Source of the DNA: Hyposmocoma kahamanoa
Taxonomy: Eukaryota; Arthropoda; Insecta; Lepidoptera; Cosmopterigidae
NCBI RefSeq assembly: GCF_003589595.1
Contig: NW_020653770.1
Coordinates: 4,172,528 to 4,236,527, forward strand
Length of the DNA: 64,000 nt
Reading direction: 5' to 3'
Notes under the pieces: generated by a model
The model's input: the letters and a program-made list of their open reading frames with translations, nothing else
Database searches by the model: none
Told to the model about the DNA's origin: nothing
In this document: piece by piece, positions 32,991 through 43,484 of the stretch
Position numbering within the stretch: position 1 is the stretch's first letter
Layout of the letters: the number at the start of each line of letters is the position of its first letter
Position numbers and translations under genes: made by a program

Positions 32991-33332
32991 ACTTGAATTT
33001 TTTTTGCTTTAAGCTTTGTTTTTTTTAGTAGTAATTTCTTCCAGGCAAACTTGGGATAGAAATTTGGGATATGTATTAATATACTAAAAAAAAATCATAT
33101 GCGTAGACAGAAATATCCATACAAATATTATTAATATACAACAATATATAAATAATAACATTATACTTATATACTTGAGGTATAAGTAATGAAGTATAGG
33201 AAATAAATGAAAGGATAATGGAGAAAAGACGAAACTTAGGAGTTGAGGAAGTGATCCTTAACACGTTGTTTGAAGGAAAAAATTGTTTGAAAATTGTAGG
33301 TTTCCTTGAAGACTGTACTGTCAAAAGCTAAC
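32991..33332. other. no feature recognised
   Basis: AT-rich; an 82-codon minus-strand frame is a chance one. Confidence 0.4.
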
Positions 33333-33830
33333 AGCAGTTTTCAGAGGCAGTTTCAAGTTTGCGTTATCCAAGTGCTGGAATGTTCTATCCCCTCCTCTTT
33401 GTAACATCTCCAGTAGGAATGCTTTTAAGAGCAAGCTTAAAGCGTTTCTGATCAAAACATGTGCATTTAACACTTTCCGGCACTTATTTCTACATTTTTT
33501 TATACACGCTTTAATATGTATTGGTTATATTCATGGTAAAACAATCACATTTTTGTGATTATATTAGTTGCTTTATACGTATTTTCTTTCTCATATACAT
33601 TATTTGTAAGTACTTACAAACACACAGACTTATATTACACAGTATTATTACATGTGTTCTTCCATGACCTCACATAGGGTCCTAACTAAAAATCAGTGGT
33701 GCGTTTGTCACCAATACTGAGCTTCTGACCCTTTAGGTACCGCGACTGGCACCAATGTTTAGTTAATTAATCTGTAGTTTAATCTGCTACTTGTATAATG
33801 AGTTAAATAAACTCAAACCAATAAAATTTA
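33333..33830 (+). mobile_element. LINE ORF2 C-terminus remnant and 3' UTR
   Basis: Translation FKFALSKCWNVLSPPLCN and SRNAFKSKLKAFLIKTCAFN resembles the last residues of CR1-like ORF2 ('WN.LP...R....FK..LK.FL'). A long non-coding 3' part ends in ATAATGAGTTAAATAAACTC. Confidence 0.5.
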
Positions 33831-34009
33831 TAAACTAAAATGGCTCACGATTTCTAACTAAAAGCCAGGCTACTAAGAGAGAAAGTACTAGCCTAAAAGT
33901 GAAAGCATCTGGTCGTTAGGATTAAGCTGGAAAACATTTCTCACTTTCGCTCGTTATTACAACGATAATGAGGCTCTTGTCTGTTTGTGAGTTGATAACC
34001 GATTAGAAA

Positions 34010-34180
34010 ACAACTGTGACTAAATGGTTAACACTTTGAGCACTTGATCCTAATTCTCGGTAGGACCAATTTAGGAAATGAACATTTGTTTAAATTGGTT
34101 CCTGAGTGTTCTGAGTAATAGCCATCACCGGGGTTAACATCTCCACAGATTGTTTAATAGTCACTACGTAACAGATACAT
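34010..34180 (+). mobile_element. SINE D, degenerate copy
   Basis: ATTCTCGGTAGGACCAATTT and TTGGTTCCTGAGTGTTCTGA resemble the body of the SINE at 21415-21635. The tRNA-like part is eroded. Confidence 0.4.
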
Positions 34181-34240
34181 CACTCATACAAAATCAAAAA
34201 TACCTGCTCAATAGTAACCTACTAAATCTGATTAATGACA

Positions 34241-35145
34241 CCAGGAGGCCTACCACAACCTCTTAAAACAATATTACTATAACCTTACATTGACTTTTCG
34301 TACCATGACGCGGTTAAAGTAAGCTTATTATAATGTTAAAACTATGATGTTTTATTGGCAGCTTTGTGACTATTCATTCACTCAGTTCGTACTATGGCGC
34401 GACTTTAACATAAAGTAATATTGTTCTTATGTCAAATTTAGCAATTGTAAAATAGTTACTCGGACGCAGTGGAAACAGTATTATTTTCGAATTTATTGTC
34501 CAAGATTGATTTGTAATGATTAAAACTTATGTTGAATTTATTTATTTACATAAAACTCTTCAATTTTATGCTTATTTTTCAATTTAATAGTACATAGGAA
34601 ATAATTTCTCGCTAAATAAAAATATGTGATGTTCATTTCGTAAAATTATAACAGCGACATCTATATGCTCCTTGGCGACACTAACAGTTGACACTAGACT
34701 ATAATTCCGAATTCACAACGTAACTCAACATCAACACTTAGCTTGTTTTATTTGTTTTTCTTCATGAAAATGCGGCAAAATAATTGAAAACAACGTAATT
34801 TTAATAGATTTTATTATTACGTACTTTTCTTTTTTTAACAGGTAATACTCTCTGAATGTATATAATATTAAGTACTTAAACATTACACTACGATAAAACG
34901 ATTGGGAACATCAAAAAAGGAAGAGATGGCATTGTATATTTCATATAGCGTTATTTCTTTCCTATTTTTAGTAAAGAATAGATAATATTGGGAAATCATT
35001 CGTTCTTTCAATAGCTTTAGCAATAATACACAAGCTTGGTTGACAAGTTTGTCATGGTACGAATATGAGTATTATAATAATAAGCTTACTTTATGCTTAC
35101 ATTGAAATAAGATTGTTTTTGGAAAGGTTATGGTAGGCCCCCAGG
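34241..35145 (+). mobile_element. 'GGGGCCTACC' TIR element, complete copy
   Basis: About 905 bp. Left end CCAGGAGGCCTACCACAACC and right end (inverted) CCTGGGGGCCTACCATAACC; the inverted similarity continues for about 50 bp, including GTAAGCTTA near both ends. No coding potential. It serves as the empty-site reference for 14780-18488 and as parent of 4180-4586. Confidence 0.85.
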
Positions 35146-36064
35146 CGCTCACTACGAGGAAAAAAGCACCTAAGCAAGCGTTAAAAGAGGTGAAAATAAC
35201 GTTGCCCGCCGTGTGCAGTCATGCGGAACCAAATACTGGGATTGTACAAGGATTGTAATGTAAATAACCGCTCACGCGATTCATGCGTCTCTGGAAGCAT
35301 ACCACACCTAGAGGTGCCGGTGACGATTTTATACCGATTTATCGGATATCGAAGTTATAACAGGTAAAAGAACTAATACTAATTGCTATTTCGGTAACTA
35401 CTCTAGCAAACCATAAAGTTTTTAATGCCTGGGTCTGTCATTTAAAAAAAATAAACAACTTCAAAAATAAGTCACGACAATCGTGTGTGTTATTGTTTGG
35501 GCTGGTGATGTCGGTGTTTATTTACTGAAAACATACCGTAAGTTGCGTTTTTTTAAGTTTACCCTGAATATAAATGTTTATAAACTATACTTTAAGGAGT
35601 AATTTCTTGGTAAACATTAGAAGCACTCAAACGGAATATTATCATATTTACCCAAGTACACCAAAAATTTCATTAGTGCTTTTTAAGTGCAGGATTTGCG
35701 GTGTATTACTGCATTTTATTTGAGATGTTTTTGTTGTAGTACGGAGGGTATTTATTTAGCAATGCAGAATAATAATTTTATTTTTAAAAACAAACTTGTA
35801 TGTAAACTGAATCCTTTTCTAATTTGCGATACCAAATAGCCGCCATTTTGCGGTAGGAGGAGCGCATCGCGTGAGCGGATAAAGACTTGTCTGAGCGCTT
35901 GCACTGTCGGCGATACACTCAGCGGTAGGCACTTTACGCGTAACATTGAGCGACTGACTGAACTCTGTCATTGCTCTTGAAGAACATTCATTGTACAGGG
36001 AATCAGAGATAGAGAATATTTATTTGTAAGCATACACGGTAAATACAGTTTACATATTCAGTAG
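35146..36064. other. no gene recognised; GC-richer patch at 35840-35990
   Basis: 35840-35990 (TAGCCGCCATTTTGCGG; GAGCGCATCGCGTGAGCGG; CACTCAGCGGTAGGCAC) is more GC-rich than its surroundings and opens a 64-codon minus frame without recognisable motif. It could be a promoter-like or unrecognised repeat. Confidence 0.35.
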
Positions 36065-36370
36065 CAGTAGACCTCCTTGTGAAAAAGTTTGTCCAGAGAA
36101 GTACTGCGACATTACCTATTTAACCCGCCTGTAATGTGAGAATTACTACGTTTCGGTTTATAAGGCTAAAGGTGCTGGTGAAATTATAGCACATGAGACT
36201 TGTTAACTTTATATCTCATTTGACGGGCGCAGTGTCCCTCAGATTTTCGCGATTTGAAGCTTTGAGTGGCACTGCAATTGTTGTTGAATCTGGTCTATGG
36301 TTATGGACAGGCGTATCGCTTACCACCAAGATTTGTTGGTCCCGTCGCTTGGTATTATAAAAAAAATAAT
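36065..36370 (+). mobile_element. repeat family A, full copy
   Basis: GTAGACCTCCTTGTGAAAAA to CGTCGCTTGGTATTATAAAA, with an AATAATAAT tail. Confidence 0.75.
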
Positions 36371-36792
36371 AATTTAAAAGCTATGACTAAAAAGTCGTTG
36401 AAAAAACCAAATACAGAAGACACGACAAGAAGCACATAGAAAAATTCGTGAGATTGTCTCGCTATTAAGTTGTGTGAGGCAAAGTCCTAACAGCATTCTA
36501 TAAGCAATAACAGGAAGGTATGATAGTCCTTTCCTGAAACTTACTCACTTGGTTAGAGCAAGTCAAGAACGTAACCCAATTTGTTATTTAATTAAGAAAT
36601 TAATTTTGGTTGTACTGTTTTTCTTATAACCTTGTTCTAAGTTGTTTACTAATAATATGCTATGGATCAAGTATGGTTCAGGTTGTTTACACTAAGGGTA
36701 TTTTTATGGTCCGAAATAATATTAATTATTATTATTAAGTATTAAAGGTTCACAACCCCTGGAAAACGTGTGAAATCGCCAACCCAGTAGTT
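36371..36792. other. SINE B flank fragment, then AT-rich DNA
   Basis: 36385-36460 (AAAGTCGTTGAAAAAACCAA; ACACGACAAGAAGCACATAG) matches the region just before SINE B heads; the head is missing. Confidence 0.4.
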
Positions 36793-36965
36793 TAGTAGCA
36801 GTAGACCTCCTTGTGAAAGAGTTCGTCCAGGGTAGTACTGCCTCCTTACCTATTTCTGCCGCCAAGCAGTAACCCTTTGACAGCATTACTGTGTTCTGGT
36901 TTTGAAGGGTAAGGGTGCTGGTGAAAATACAGTCAGTGCCACTCAGATCTTTGCGATTTTAATAG
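36793..36965 (+). mobile_element. repeat family A, partial copy
   Basis: GTAGACCTCCTTGTGAAAGA, then GGTGCTGGTGAAAATACAG, then a jump to CTCAGATCTTTGCGATTTTA: internal deletion. Confidence 0.65.
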
Positions 36966-37266
36966 TTTATTATTATTATTATTAATTTCAATAGTTTTGT
37001 CTTTATAGAATGGGATGACGTACATTAAAATAATTCTTCCTTGAACATTGCACTTCACCGCGTTTAAAATGTAGTGTCTAAGTTTGCTGTGTAATAAAGA
37101 GGCAGTTTCGCATGTATATGTTGAATGTAAACAGTCTGCGTCTACAAATATTTCTGAGACAGGTAAAAATGGAACTTAATTGGCTAACACAGACTTTTCA
37201 AAGGTGACACTGCTTAAAGAAACCACAATGAAGACTATAAACATTATGTAAGAAATTAAACAATTT

Positions 37267-37520
37267 TTAACCGACTTAAAAAAAGGCGGAGGCCTTTAAT
37301 TCGACGGTTTTTTTTTTGTATGTTAGGCGATTATATTTAATTTTGTGAACCGATCTTGACGATTCTTTTTTTGTTGAAAAGGAGCTACCTTAATATTGGT
37401 CCCGTTTCAATTTGAAGAAAATATTACATCTCTAAGGGTGGCAAACTAGAGGATGAATCCGGTTTTGCGCACTTTCCGGTAACCGACTTCAATAAAACTT
37501 GGCTTATAGATATAGTTCCA
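37267..37520 (+). mobile_element. 'CGACTTC' repeat variant
   Basis: TTAACCGACTTAAAAAAAGG at the start; TCTAAGGGTGGCAAACTAG, GCACTTTCCGGTAACCGACT and CAATAAAACTTGGC near the end. Confidence 0.7.
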
Positions 37521-38020
37521 CGAACGTTTGAGGGCGGTTTGTGTTCCTGTGTTTGTATTATGAAACTAATCCTTAGACTTGAGCATTTTGCAATTTATTA
37601 ACAATCTATTGACCTGGTTCGGAAATAAATTATTACTATTATTATTAGATACCAATATATTGACATAGATATCTAGGTCACACGTATGTCAATATCAAAA
37701 TGTAGCTATAGTCGTGCGCAAACACCTTGCGGCAAAAACAGTAGCTCTTGTATTCAACAAGCATAATAACAATCAGACCTACGTCTTGATCTAGATTTTG
37801 CACAGGACCTAGATTCTATTGATGCGTAATTCTCAAAGGTCATATTTACGCATTAACTATTAGTACAGTTGCTTTTGTATGCAAATGTGTATGTCATAGT
37901 CGTGTGCATTGGCAACTCATAACAAAGGTATTTTAAATTGTGACGATCCGATGATTAATCTGTCAAGACTCAGCGATTGATGCGAGACGTGACATAAAAT
38001 ATAATAGAAATTTAGACCGT
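37521..38020. other. no feature recognised
   Basis: AT-rich intronic stretch. Confidence 0.4.
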
Positions 38021-38024
38021 AAAA

Positions 38025-38139
38025 TAATGAAAGCGATCGATCTTAGTAACGAAAGAGATCGATCACCGTTACGAAAGAAATCGATAACAGTAACGAAAGC
38101 AATCGATCACCGTAACGAAAACAATCGAATAACATTAAC
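38025..38139. repeat. 22 bp tandem minisatellite, about five units
   Basis: Units of the form AACGAAAGVRATCGATCACCGT repeat at 22 bp (last unit 23 bp), with 10-30% divergence. Each unit holds an ATCGAT-type palindrome. Confidence 0.85.
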
Positions 38140-38571
38140 GTTTTACGTTAAACCAACTGATTCTTAAAGCATCTATGTTATAATTAGTGATTGGAATAGG
38201 TAGAGCTTAATTCCTAAACTTCGGTAAACAGAGACAGAAAGCGGAGACTGTCTTACGACTACATTTGTTAGTCTCGGATTTTTTCGGGATTCGGGAAATC
38301 AATGTTCAGCAATGAAATTGGAGAGACCGATCAATTAAAAAATTGGAAATTTTTGCAATTAAATTATAATTTGTCTCTCAAAGTGTAACAAATCAAAGAG
38401 CAAATATTTTCATTAACCGTAAAATATTTGTGTGTAAGAATTAACTTTTTGAACATATGTGTACACATAATATGTTTGTACACGGTTACACAAAACAACC
38501 TCGCATGGTTATATTACTAACATCGTTAACAACAACTTTTGTTCCATGACTGTTTATGAAACTTTTCAAGT
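38140..38571. other. no feature recognised
   Basis: AT-rich intronic stretch. Confidence 0.4.
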
Positions 38572-38915
38572 TTTTAATCGACTTCAAAAAAAGGAAGAGG
38601 TTTTCAATTCGACTGAAATTTTTTGTATGTATAGGTATTACGCAATAACTTGTGAACCAATTTTGATGATTCTTTTTTTTTTTTTGTTGGAAAGATCTCC
38701 AAAGAAAGATCTCTAGAGGCCTCAGTAGTGGTCCCATTTATATTTGACGAAAATATTCCACCTCTAAGGGTGGCAAACCAAGGGATGAATCCGGTTTCGC
38801 GCACTTTCCGGTAATCGATTTCAACAAAACTTGGCAAATAGATGTAATTCTACGATCTTTCGAGGTCGGTTTTTTTTAGTACTTTGTACTGAGATTAGTA
38901 TTGTTGTATCATCTG
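38572..38915 (+). mobile_element. 'CGACTTC' repeat, long copy
   Basis: Starts TTTTTAATCGACTTCAAAAA and ends GAGGTCGGTTTTTTTTAGTA then CTTTGTACTGAGATTAG, the reverse of the start of the copies at 14807 and 19549; both ends are thus defined. Confidence 0.8.
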
Positions 38916-39059
38916 ACATTTTTTAGACATGTATTTTTAGCAACGCCTCCCGTATACTGTCATTCATAAAAATATAAGTTGTTATTTATGATGATAGTAA
39001 TATATTTCTGCGATGTTGTAGTGTAGTTTTAATTTTCTTACTGGCAATGAACATTTGAA

Positions 39060-39390
39060 AGTATTGTTTTATAATTATTGATACAAAGATCGAACACTCA
39101 GAAAAAACACTCAGAAAAAATTTCTTCGATCCGGTCGGATTCGAATTCGTTGGAAGACCAAGTACAAAGATACGACGCAAGCAATTAGAAAAATTCGTGA
39201 GGGCCGTTGGTTCGTTCCGTGGCTTAGTTGGTATAGCGTCTGGCACGGTATGCAAGAAGACGTCGGTTCGAATCCGACCGGATCGAAGGAATTTTTTCTG
39301 AGTGTTCGATCTTTGTATTAATAATTATAACAAACTAGTGGAGTAATTTCACAAAAAATAATTGAATATCAATTCAATAAAAATTTAATT
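39060..39390 (+). mobile_element. SINE B copy with inverted tail duplicate
   Basis: The head at 39215-39290 carries TGGCTTAGTTGGTATAGCGT and GTCGGTTCGAATCCGACC. The tail at 39290-39390 includes TTGTATTAATAATTATAACA and AATTGAATATCAATTCAATA. Upstream, 39070-39135 has the head end and tail in inverse orientation (AAGATCGAACACTCAG; CGGTCGGATTCGAATTCG). Confidence 0.7.
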
Positions 39391-39504
39391 AGTATTGTTT
39401 TATTTATAGAACGATGTTACGAGTATGTCACTACAATAAAAAAATCTCACAAGTAAATACTATATTTATTATTTACTAGATTTTACAACAGCTTGTATAC
39501 ACAG

Positions 39505-39795
39505 TCAGTTCTTGTAGCTGTAGAGCTCCTTGAGAAAGAATTTGTCCAGGGAAGTACTGCCACCTTTTACCTATTTCTGCCGCCAAGCGGTAATATGCGC
39601 ATTACTGTGTTCTTGTGTGTGAAATTACAGTTACATGGAACTTGTCAACTTATGTCCTAGGGTGACGGGCACAGTGGCAGTGTCCCTCACATTTTTGCGA
39701 TTTAAAGTTCTGAGTAGCGCTGCAACTGTTATGGACAGGCGTTTCGCTTAACATCAGGCGCATTAATGTTTGTTCTTGCACTTGATATTGAAATT
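39505..39795 (+). mobile_element. repeat family A, near full copy
   Basis: GAGCTCCTTGAGAAAGAATT, TATTTCTGCCGCCAAGCGG, GACGGGCACAGTGGCAGTG and GGACAGGCGTTTCGCTTAAC. Confidence 0.75.
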
Positions 39796-40140
39796 ATGTT
39801 TATTTTAAGTTCTTTTATTTCGCGACACACACGTCTGTCACTCATCTCGGCTCAGGGCTCATTGAAAACCAGCGCCACCGTTAATTATGGCTGTGGCTTA
39901 TATTGGAAGTCCTTTTGCGTAAGCCACAACCACACATATGATAGTACAAAATTTGTAGCCGTTATATTTTGTTTTTTGCTTATTGTCTGATTTCGTGTTG
40001 TTTTTTTTACTGTATTCTTTATTTCGTTTATTAATTCTTTTTATTTTCTTTTGTTTGTCTGTGTTATCAATTTTTTTTTGGTATCTATGTGTTGTGGCAT
40101 TGCAATAAATATCTATTCTATTCTATTCCATTCAATTCGA
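39796..40140 (+). mobile_element. LINE 3' UTR with ATTCT tail (probable)
   Basis: GTAAGCCACAACCACACATA then GTCTGTGTTATCA, AATAAATAT and CTATTCTATTCTATTCCATT. The ending resembles LINE 3' termini; no ORF is left. Confidence 0.4.
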
Positions 40141-40169
40141 AATAAAAAAAAACATTAAAAATTACCCTG

Positions 40170-40406
40170 TACACATAAATATAAATATAATAAATATTAG
40201 ACAACGCTACATACTTTGCTCTGATCCCAAAGTAGCTAAAGCACTTGTGCTATAGAAATCGGAAACAAGGACAGTACCACAAACACCCCGATCCGAGACA
40301 ACATAGAAAAGTTAGTTTCTACACTGACCCGGCCGGGGAGCGAACCCGGGACGTCTATGGCGACACCATGAAAACCGGTGTGCAAGCCACTCGACCACGG
40401 AGGCCA
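40170..40406 (-). mobile_element. SINE C (tRNA-like head), copy 1
   Basis: The minus-strand head GGCCTCCGTGGTCGAGTGGC..CCGGTTTTCATGGTGTCGCC..CCCGGGTTCGCTCCCCGG has A and B boxes and resembles a Ser/Leu-type tRNA with a long variable part. The body has TTTTCTATGTTGTCTCGG and TTTGGGATCAGAGCAAAG. It ends 118 bp before the donor side of the 40524-40693 exon. Confidence 0.75.
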
Positions 40407-40523
40407 TCAAAATTGCTGTAATATTAAAGGTTGCCCCGAAACGGCTTTTTACATGGAGTCCACCCTTGAGCAAGGTGATCTATAAGTAATAACTTGACCC
40501 GGTAAAGATGGCGCAACACTTAC

Positions 40524-40693
40524 CCAGCTGGTAAATAAGTCCATCTTTCAGTTTCTTGTCGCTGTACTGCGTGTAGTTATCTGCTCTCCAGCCGTGTCCG
40601 CCTCGGTTGATTCCTAGGATCACCTCGTCGGACATAAGACATAAGTCGTTGTCACAGTACCAGTCAGGGATTCCCGAGTCGTCTCTGCATACA
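40524..40693 (-). CDS. Swim: TINAG-like exon: linker to protease-like domain
   Basis: Most upstream exon recognised. Acceptor TTGTCCACAG precedes 40693 and donor GTAAGTG follows 40524. The first base closes a codon begun in an unseen upstream exon; 56 codons follow and a last G joins GT of the next exon to make Gly. The peptide begins VCRDDSGIPDWYCDNDLC and continues into GINRGGHGWRADNYTQY and GLIYQL. The pattern of a Cys-rich stretch, then GW.A.NY, then a G..Y.LGT segment just before the papain-like domain is typical of the TINAG family and corresponds to the remnant propeptide region. Four Cys residues probably form disulfides, as expected of a secreted protein. No element interrupts the exon, but a tRNA-derived SINE ends about 120 bp downstream in gene direction. 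Confidence 0.88.
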
Positions 40694-40724
40694 CTGTGGA
40701 CAAAAGGTAAATACATTAATAACC

Positions 40725-41050
40725 TTACATAAAAAATAATTGAATATCAATTCAATAAAAATTTAAATACAATGAACAGCGACATCTCTAGCCAGGGCTG
40801 GTAGCTGTAAAAGTGTCTAACTAGGTGACGAAATACTTAAGATTTCTCATAGATGGCGCTACGACTAAAAGTCGTTGAAAAAACCAAATACAAAGACACG
40901 ACAACAAAGACATAGAAAAATTCGTGAGGTCCGCTGGTTCGTTCCGTGGCTTAGTTGGTATAGCGTCTGACACGGTATGCTAGAAGACGTCGTTTCGAAT
41001 CCGGCCGGATCGATGGATTTTTTCTGAGTGTCCGATCTTTGTATTAATAA
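40725..41050 (+). mobile_element. SINE B copy with 5' flank module
   Basis: 40732-40775 carries the inverted-tail sequence AATTGAATATCAATTCAATA. 40826-40925 is the flank module TTTCTCATAGATGGCGCTAC. The head at 40938-41010 carries TGGCTTAGTTGGTATAGCGT. The tail is TGAGTGTCCGATCTTTGTAT. Confidence 0.7.
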
Positions 41051-41143
41051 TTAATTATAAATACATTAATCATTTCTCACAGACTAACACCTACTATCAC
41101 TAACAACTTGTAAGTCTAACTTTAACTAACTTCTCGCAAGTTA

Positions 41144-41564
41144 GGGCGCGTGCCCATTATACGACACTTTAAACGGCACGACGGAGATAGTCGTGCAGTT
41201 TAAGTGTCGTGACTTGTATATTTAAATGAAGTTGTTCACACATATAGAACGACACGGTTAACTGTCGTTCCCGACTTTTTTGATGCTACGACGGCAAACT
41301 GTCGGGACAATGGGAAGAGTGACTGTCGTTTGACGATAGATAAAACGTCACGACAGATAATCGCAGCTTCAAACGATTCCGTCGTGCAAACGATAAGGCG
41401 GCTGCCGTGAACCGATAAATTGTCGTCACGATCTAGTGGGAACAGCTAGACACGACAGCCATTCAACGATAAAATAAACTTGACGTCACAGTCACGACAG
41501 ATAGTCGAGATTGTGTCGTCGTCCAACGATAAATAAAACGTTACAACATAATGGGAACGCGCCC
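41144..41564. mobile_element. TIR element J with many CGACA/TGTCG motifs
   Basis: Ends GGGCGCGTGCCCATTAT and, inverted, GGGCGCGTTCCCATTAT. About 15 ACGAC/GTCGT motifs lie inside in both orientations, with GATAAA spacers between many of them. Flanks TTA and GAA do not give a clear target duplication. No coding potential. Confidence 0.75.
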
Positions 41565-41664
41565 GAACATAATGCGAGTACTGCGAGGTCAAATTTCAAA
41601 GCCGGGAGTGCTGCTCATGTTTTTTCTTTCAAAAACCACAAAATAATTTGGATGTATATAATAA

Positions 41665-41940
41665 CGGGCTTTACACAGACACTCTATCGCACGTGATAAA
41701 GCAATCGTGCACGATTGAGCTCACGTGTAAAGACGTTGGATGGAAAAGGGGAAGACTGCGCGATCGCCTCTCCAACAAGCGATAGTTTCACGCGCTCTAT
41801 CCTGCGCTATTATCCTTCACAAGGACGCTCTTTCCGTTGTAACAAAAACGAACACGAGCAATTGCGCGCGAGCAGGTTTTCCCGCGCGCAATCTTGTACG
41901 TTCCCGACCACGAGCGATAGAGTGACTGTGTAAAGAGGGC
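41665..41940. mobile_element. TIR element K with TAA TSD (PIF/Harbinger-like?)
   Basis: Left CTTTACACAGACACTCTATCGC-type end and right inverted CTTTACACAGTCACTCTATCGC-type end agree over about 22 bases. TAA flanks both sides (41662-41664, 41941-41943). A 3 bp TWA duplication fits PIF/Harbinger. GC-rich inside; the frames there (up to 72 codons) are not recognised. Confidence 0.7.
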
Positions 41941-42034
41941 TAATGTGAGAGACAAAACCAACACAATTACACACAAATTCCGGTAGACTTACGGGGTTGA
42001 TTTCGCCTTTGTATGGAGGACTGTGAACGTGTTG

Positions 42035-42185
42035 ACCAAATACACAGATCCGCAACAAGCGTATAGAGAAATTCGTAAGATCTGCTGGTTCGATCCGCAG
42101 CTCAGTTGGCAGAGCGATAGAGCGAGAAAGAACAGTCATTCGAGTCCAGTCGGGTCGAAGGAATTTTTCTTTGTGTTTGTGCGAA
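42035..42185 (+). mobile_element. SINE B-related copy, intact-looking boxes
   Basis: The head at 42088-42160 carries CGCAGCTCAGTTGGCAGAGC and a diverged B box CATTCGAGTCCAGTCGGG, followed by GGAATTTTTCTTTGTGTTTG. Confidence 0.6.
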
Positions 42186-42594
42186 TAAAACAAAATATTG
42201 TAGATAAATAAATTTTGCTCAAACATGCTTGGAAATGATTGCATTATTTTCCAACGTTTGTTATCTATGGACCGTGCGTCTTCTTCCCGGCCAAGGCCTG
42301 CAAAGTAAATATGAAAATCCATTCATCCAGCTTTTATATAGTACGTAAACAAGTACGTAATGGATACAAATTCAACCACATCATCAGAGACTACTAAAAG
42401 TGCCTGGAAAAACAATAAAATTTTTTTAGCAATGGTCCTAACATGTCAAATATTACTTTTAAATAATATTTTATTATTTTTTCTATTATACATTTGCATC
42501 TTTTTAGTCTTTTATTATTTCCTCACATTGTTTGAGAAAAGCACTTTACATGCCTCGGCAGGAACGGAAATTGCTTGACTCGTATTATTAATGC
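42186..42594. other. no feature recognised
   Basis: A 72-codon plus frame from 42360 (TSSETTKSAWKNNK then very hydrophobic) starts with ATG, but shows no supporting signal. Confidence 0.35.
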
Positions 42595-42672
42595 CCTGAA
42601 CCCTCTCCTTCAAGGAGACACACGCCCAGCAATGGGACGTATAATGAATTGCTGATGATTATAATGATGATT
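42595..42672 (+). mobile_element. RTE-type LINE 3' end
   Basis: CAAGGAGACACACGCCCAGC, AATGGGACGTATAATG and the GCTGATGATTATAATGATGA tail. Confidence 0.5.
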
Positions 42673-42727
42673 TTTAATTTATTTACGTCCTCTTCTGTAG
42701 AAACCTGTGACGAGCAGTGGGATAATA

Positions 42728-43012
42728 TACAGACGGCAGCACATTAAGCTACCCATTGACGGATCTTGGTCCGTTGAAATAGAGGCACTATTCGAACAAA
42801 ATTGGATAATAATAATATAATATCGCACACACTCCTAGACAATCACAATATAACACCCAAACTCACGAGAGAAGTAAATAAATGTAGGCCGTACAAATAT
42901 TTCTCCCGGCTCGGGAATCGAACCCGCCATATCTGCGTGGTAGACTAGCATGGTACGTTCGGCCACGAAGGCAGTAATATAGCTTGATGTGCTGTTGACT
43001 GTACCTAAAACA
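42728..43012. mobile_element. palindromic 'CAGCACATCAAGC' element carrying a SINE
   Basis: Arms GGCAGCACATTAAGCTACCC at 42735 and, inverted, GTACAGTCAACAGCACATCA at 43012 downward. A lone arm lies at 55137-55205. SINE G sits in the middle. Confidence 0.6.
42823..42976 (-). mobile_element. SINE G, copy 3, nested
   Basis: CACACACTC..CAATCACAATATAACACCC..CGGGAATCGAACCCGCC..GGCCACGAAGGCAGT, reverse orientation; the body is partly deleted. Confidence 0.7.
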
Positions 43013-43484
43013 CATATCAAAAGTGTCCAGGGAACAAGCACGTTTTTGCCAATTACTGACAACCATTGTCAACAACAAACAGTCAAGAACAGCTACTTTG
43101 TAACATATGAAACGCAGCTCGGAAATTTGCATAGAAAAGGCGATGGGTGGTACAATGTTTGTTATAATACTACAGTAGTCATACACGAGTGTAGTATGAT
43201 TGGAAGTATGACAAACATGCTAGTGGGCGGGCACACCACTACTGTACGGTCTTATGATCTAATTGAGATAAGTCGGTCAAAGTCATAGCGAATGATGTTA
43301 TCTATATAACTTTGAATATTTTCTTAAGAAATATTATACACCAAAAATGGATTATGTTTCGTGAACGATGATGTGTGAAAGAGAACGCTGAATGATGACG
43401 TCACAACGTCACTCACACGACTTATCAGATTTCGCTAAAGTCGAAGAAGATAAAAAACACTGAACACAATCATCCATTCAGAAA
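43013..43484. other. no feature recognised
   Basis: Contains short self-complementary patches (GCTAGTGGGCGGGCACACCA) but no recognised repeat. Confidence 0.35.

Larger units (their letters stand above)
3175..40693 (-). other. Swim: TINAG-like/Swim gene, partial at the 5' end, six exons seen
   Basis: Gene model assembled by eye from six minus-strand exons with GT/AG borders and matching codon phases. The joined protein reads through from a Cys-rich segment (WYCDNDLC), via the family signature GWRADNY..GLIYQLGT, to a full papain/cathepsin-B-like domain (QGWCGSDW; LLSCDRRGQLGCKGG; HSVKIIGWG; ANSWG) and a stop. Introns, in gene order, are about 18.7 kb, 11.8 kb, 431 bp, 4.0 kb and 1.7 kb, and the long ones are full of transposable elements. 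Proteins of this family (vertebrate TINAG and TINAGL1; Drosophila Swim) are secreted extracellular-matrix or ligand-binding glycoproteins and are not proteases; function here is inferred from family. The signal peptide and somatomedin-B-like exons were looked for up to 64 kb and not found. The symbol is by family membership; orthology was not tested. Confidence 0.88.

Noticed and set aside
42360..42578. 72-codon frame with a membrane-like stretch
   Set aside because: ATG start, but the hydrophobic run is what AT-rich DNA gives by chance; no conservation evidence.
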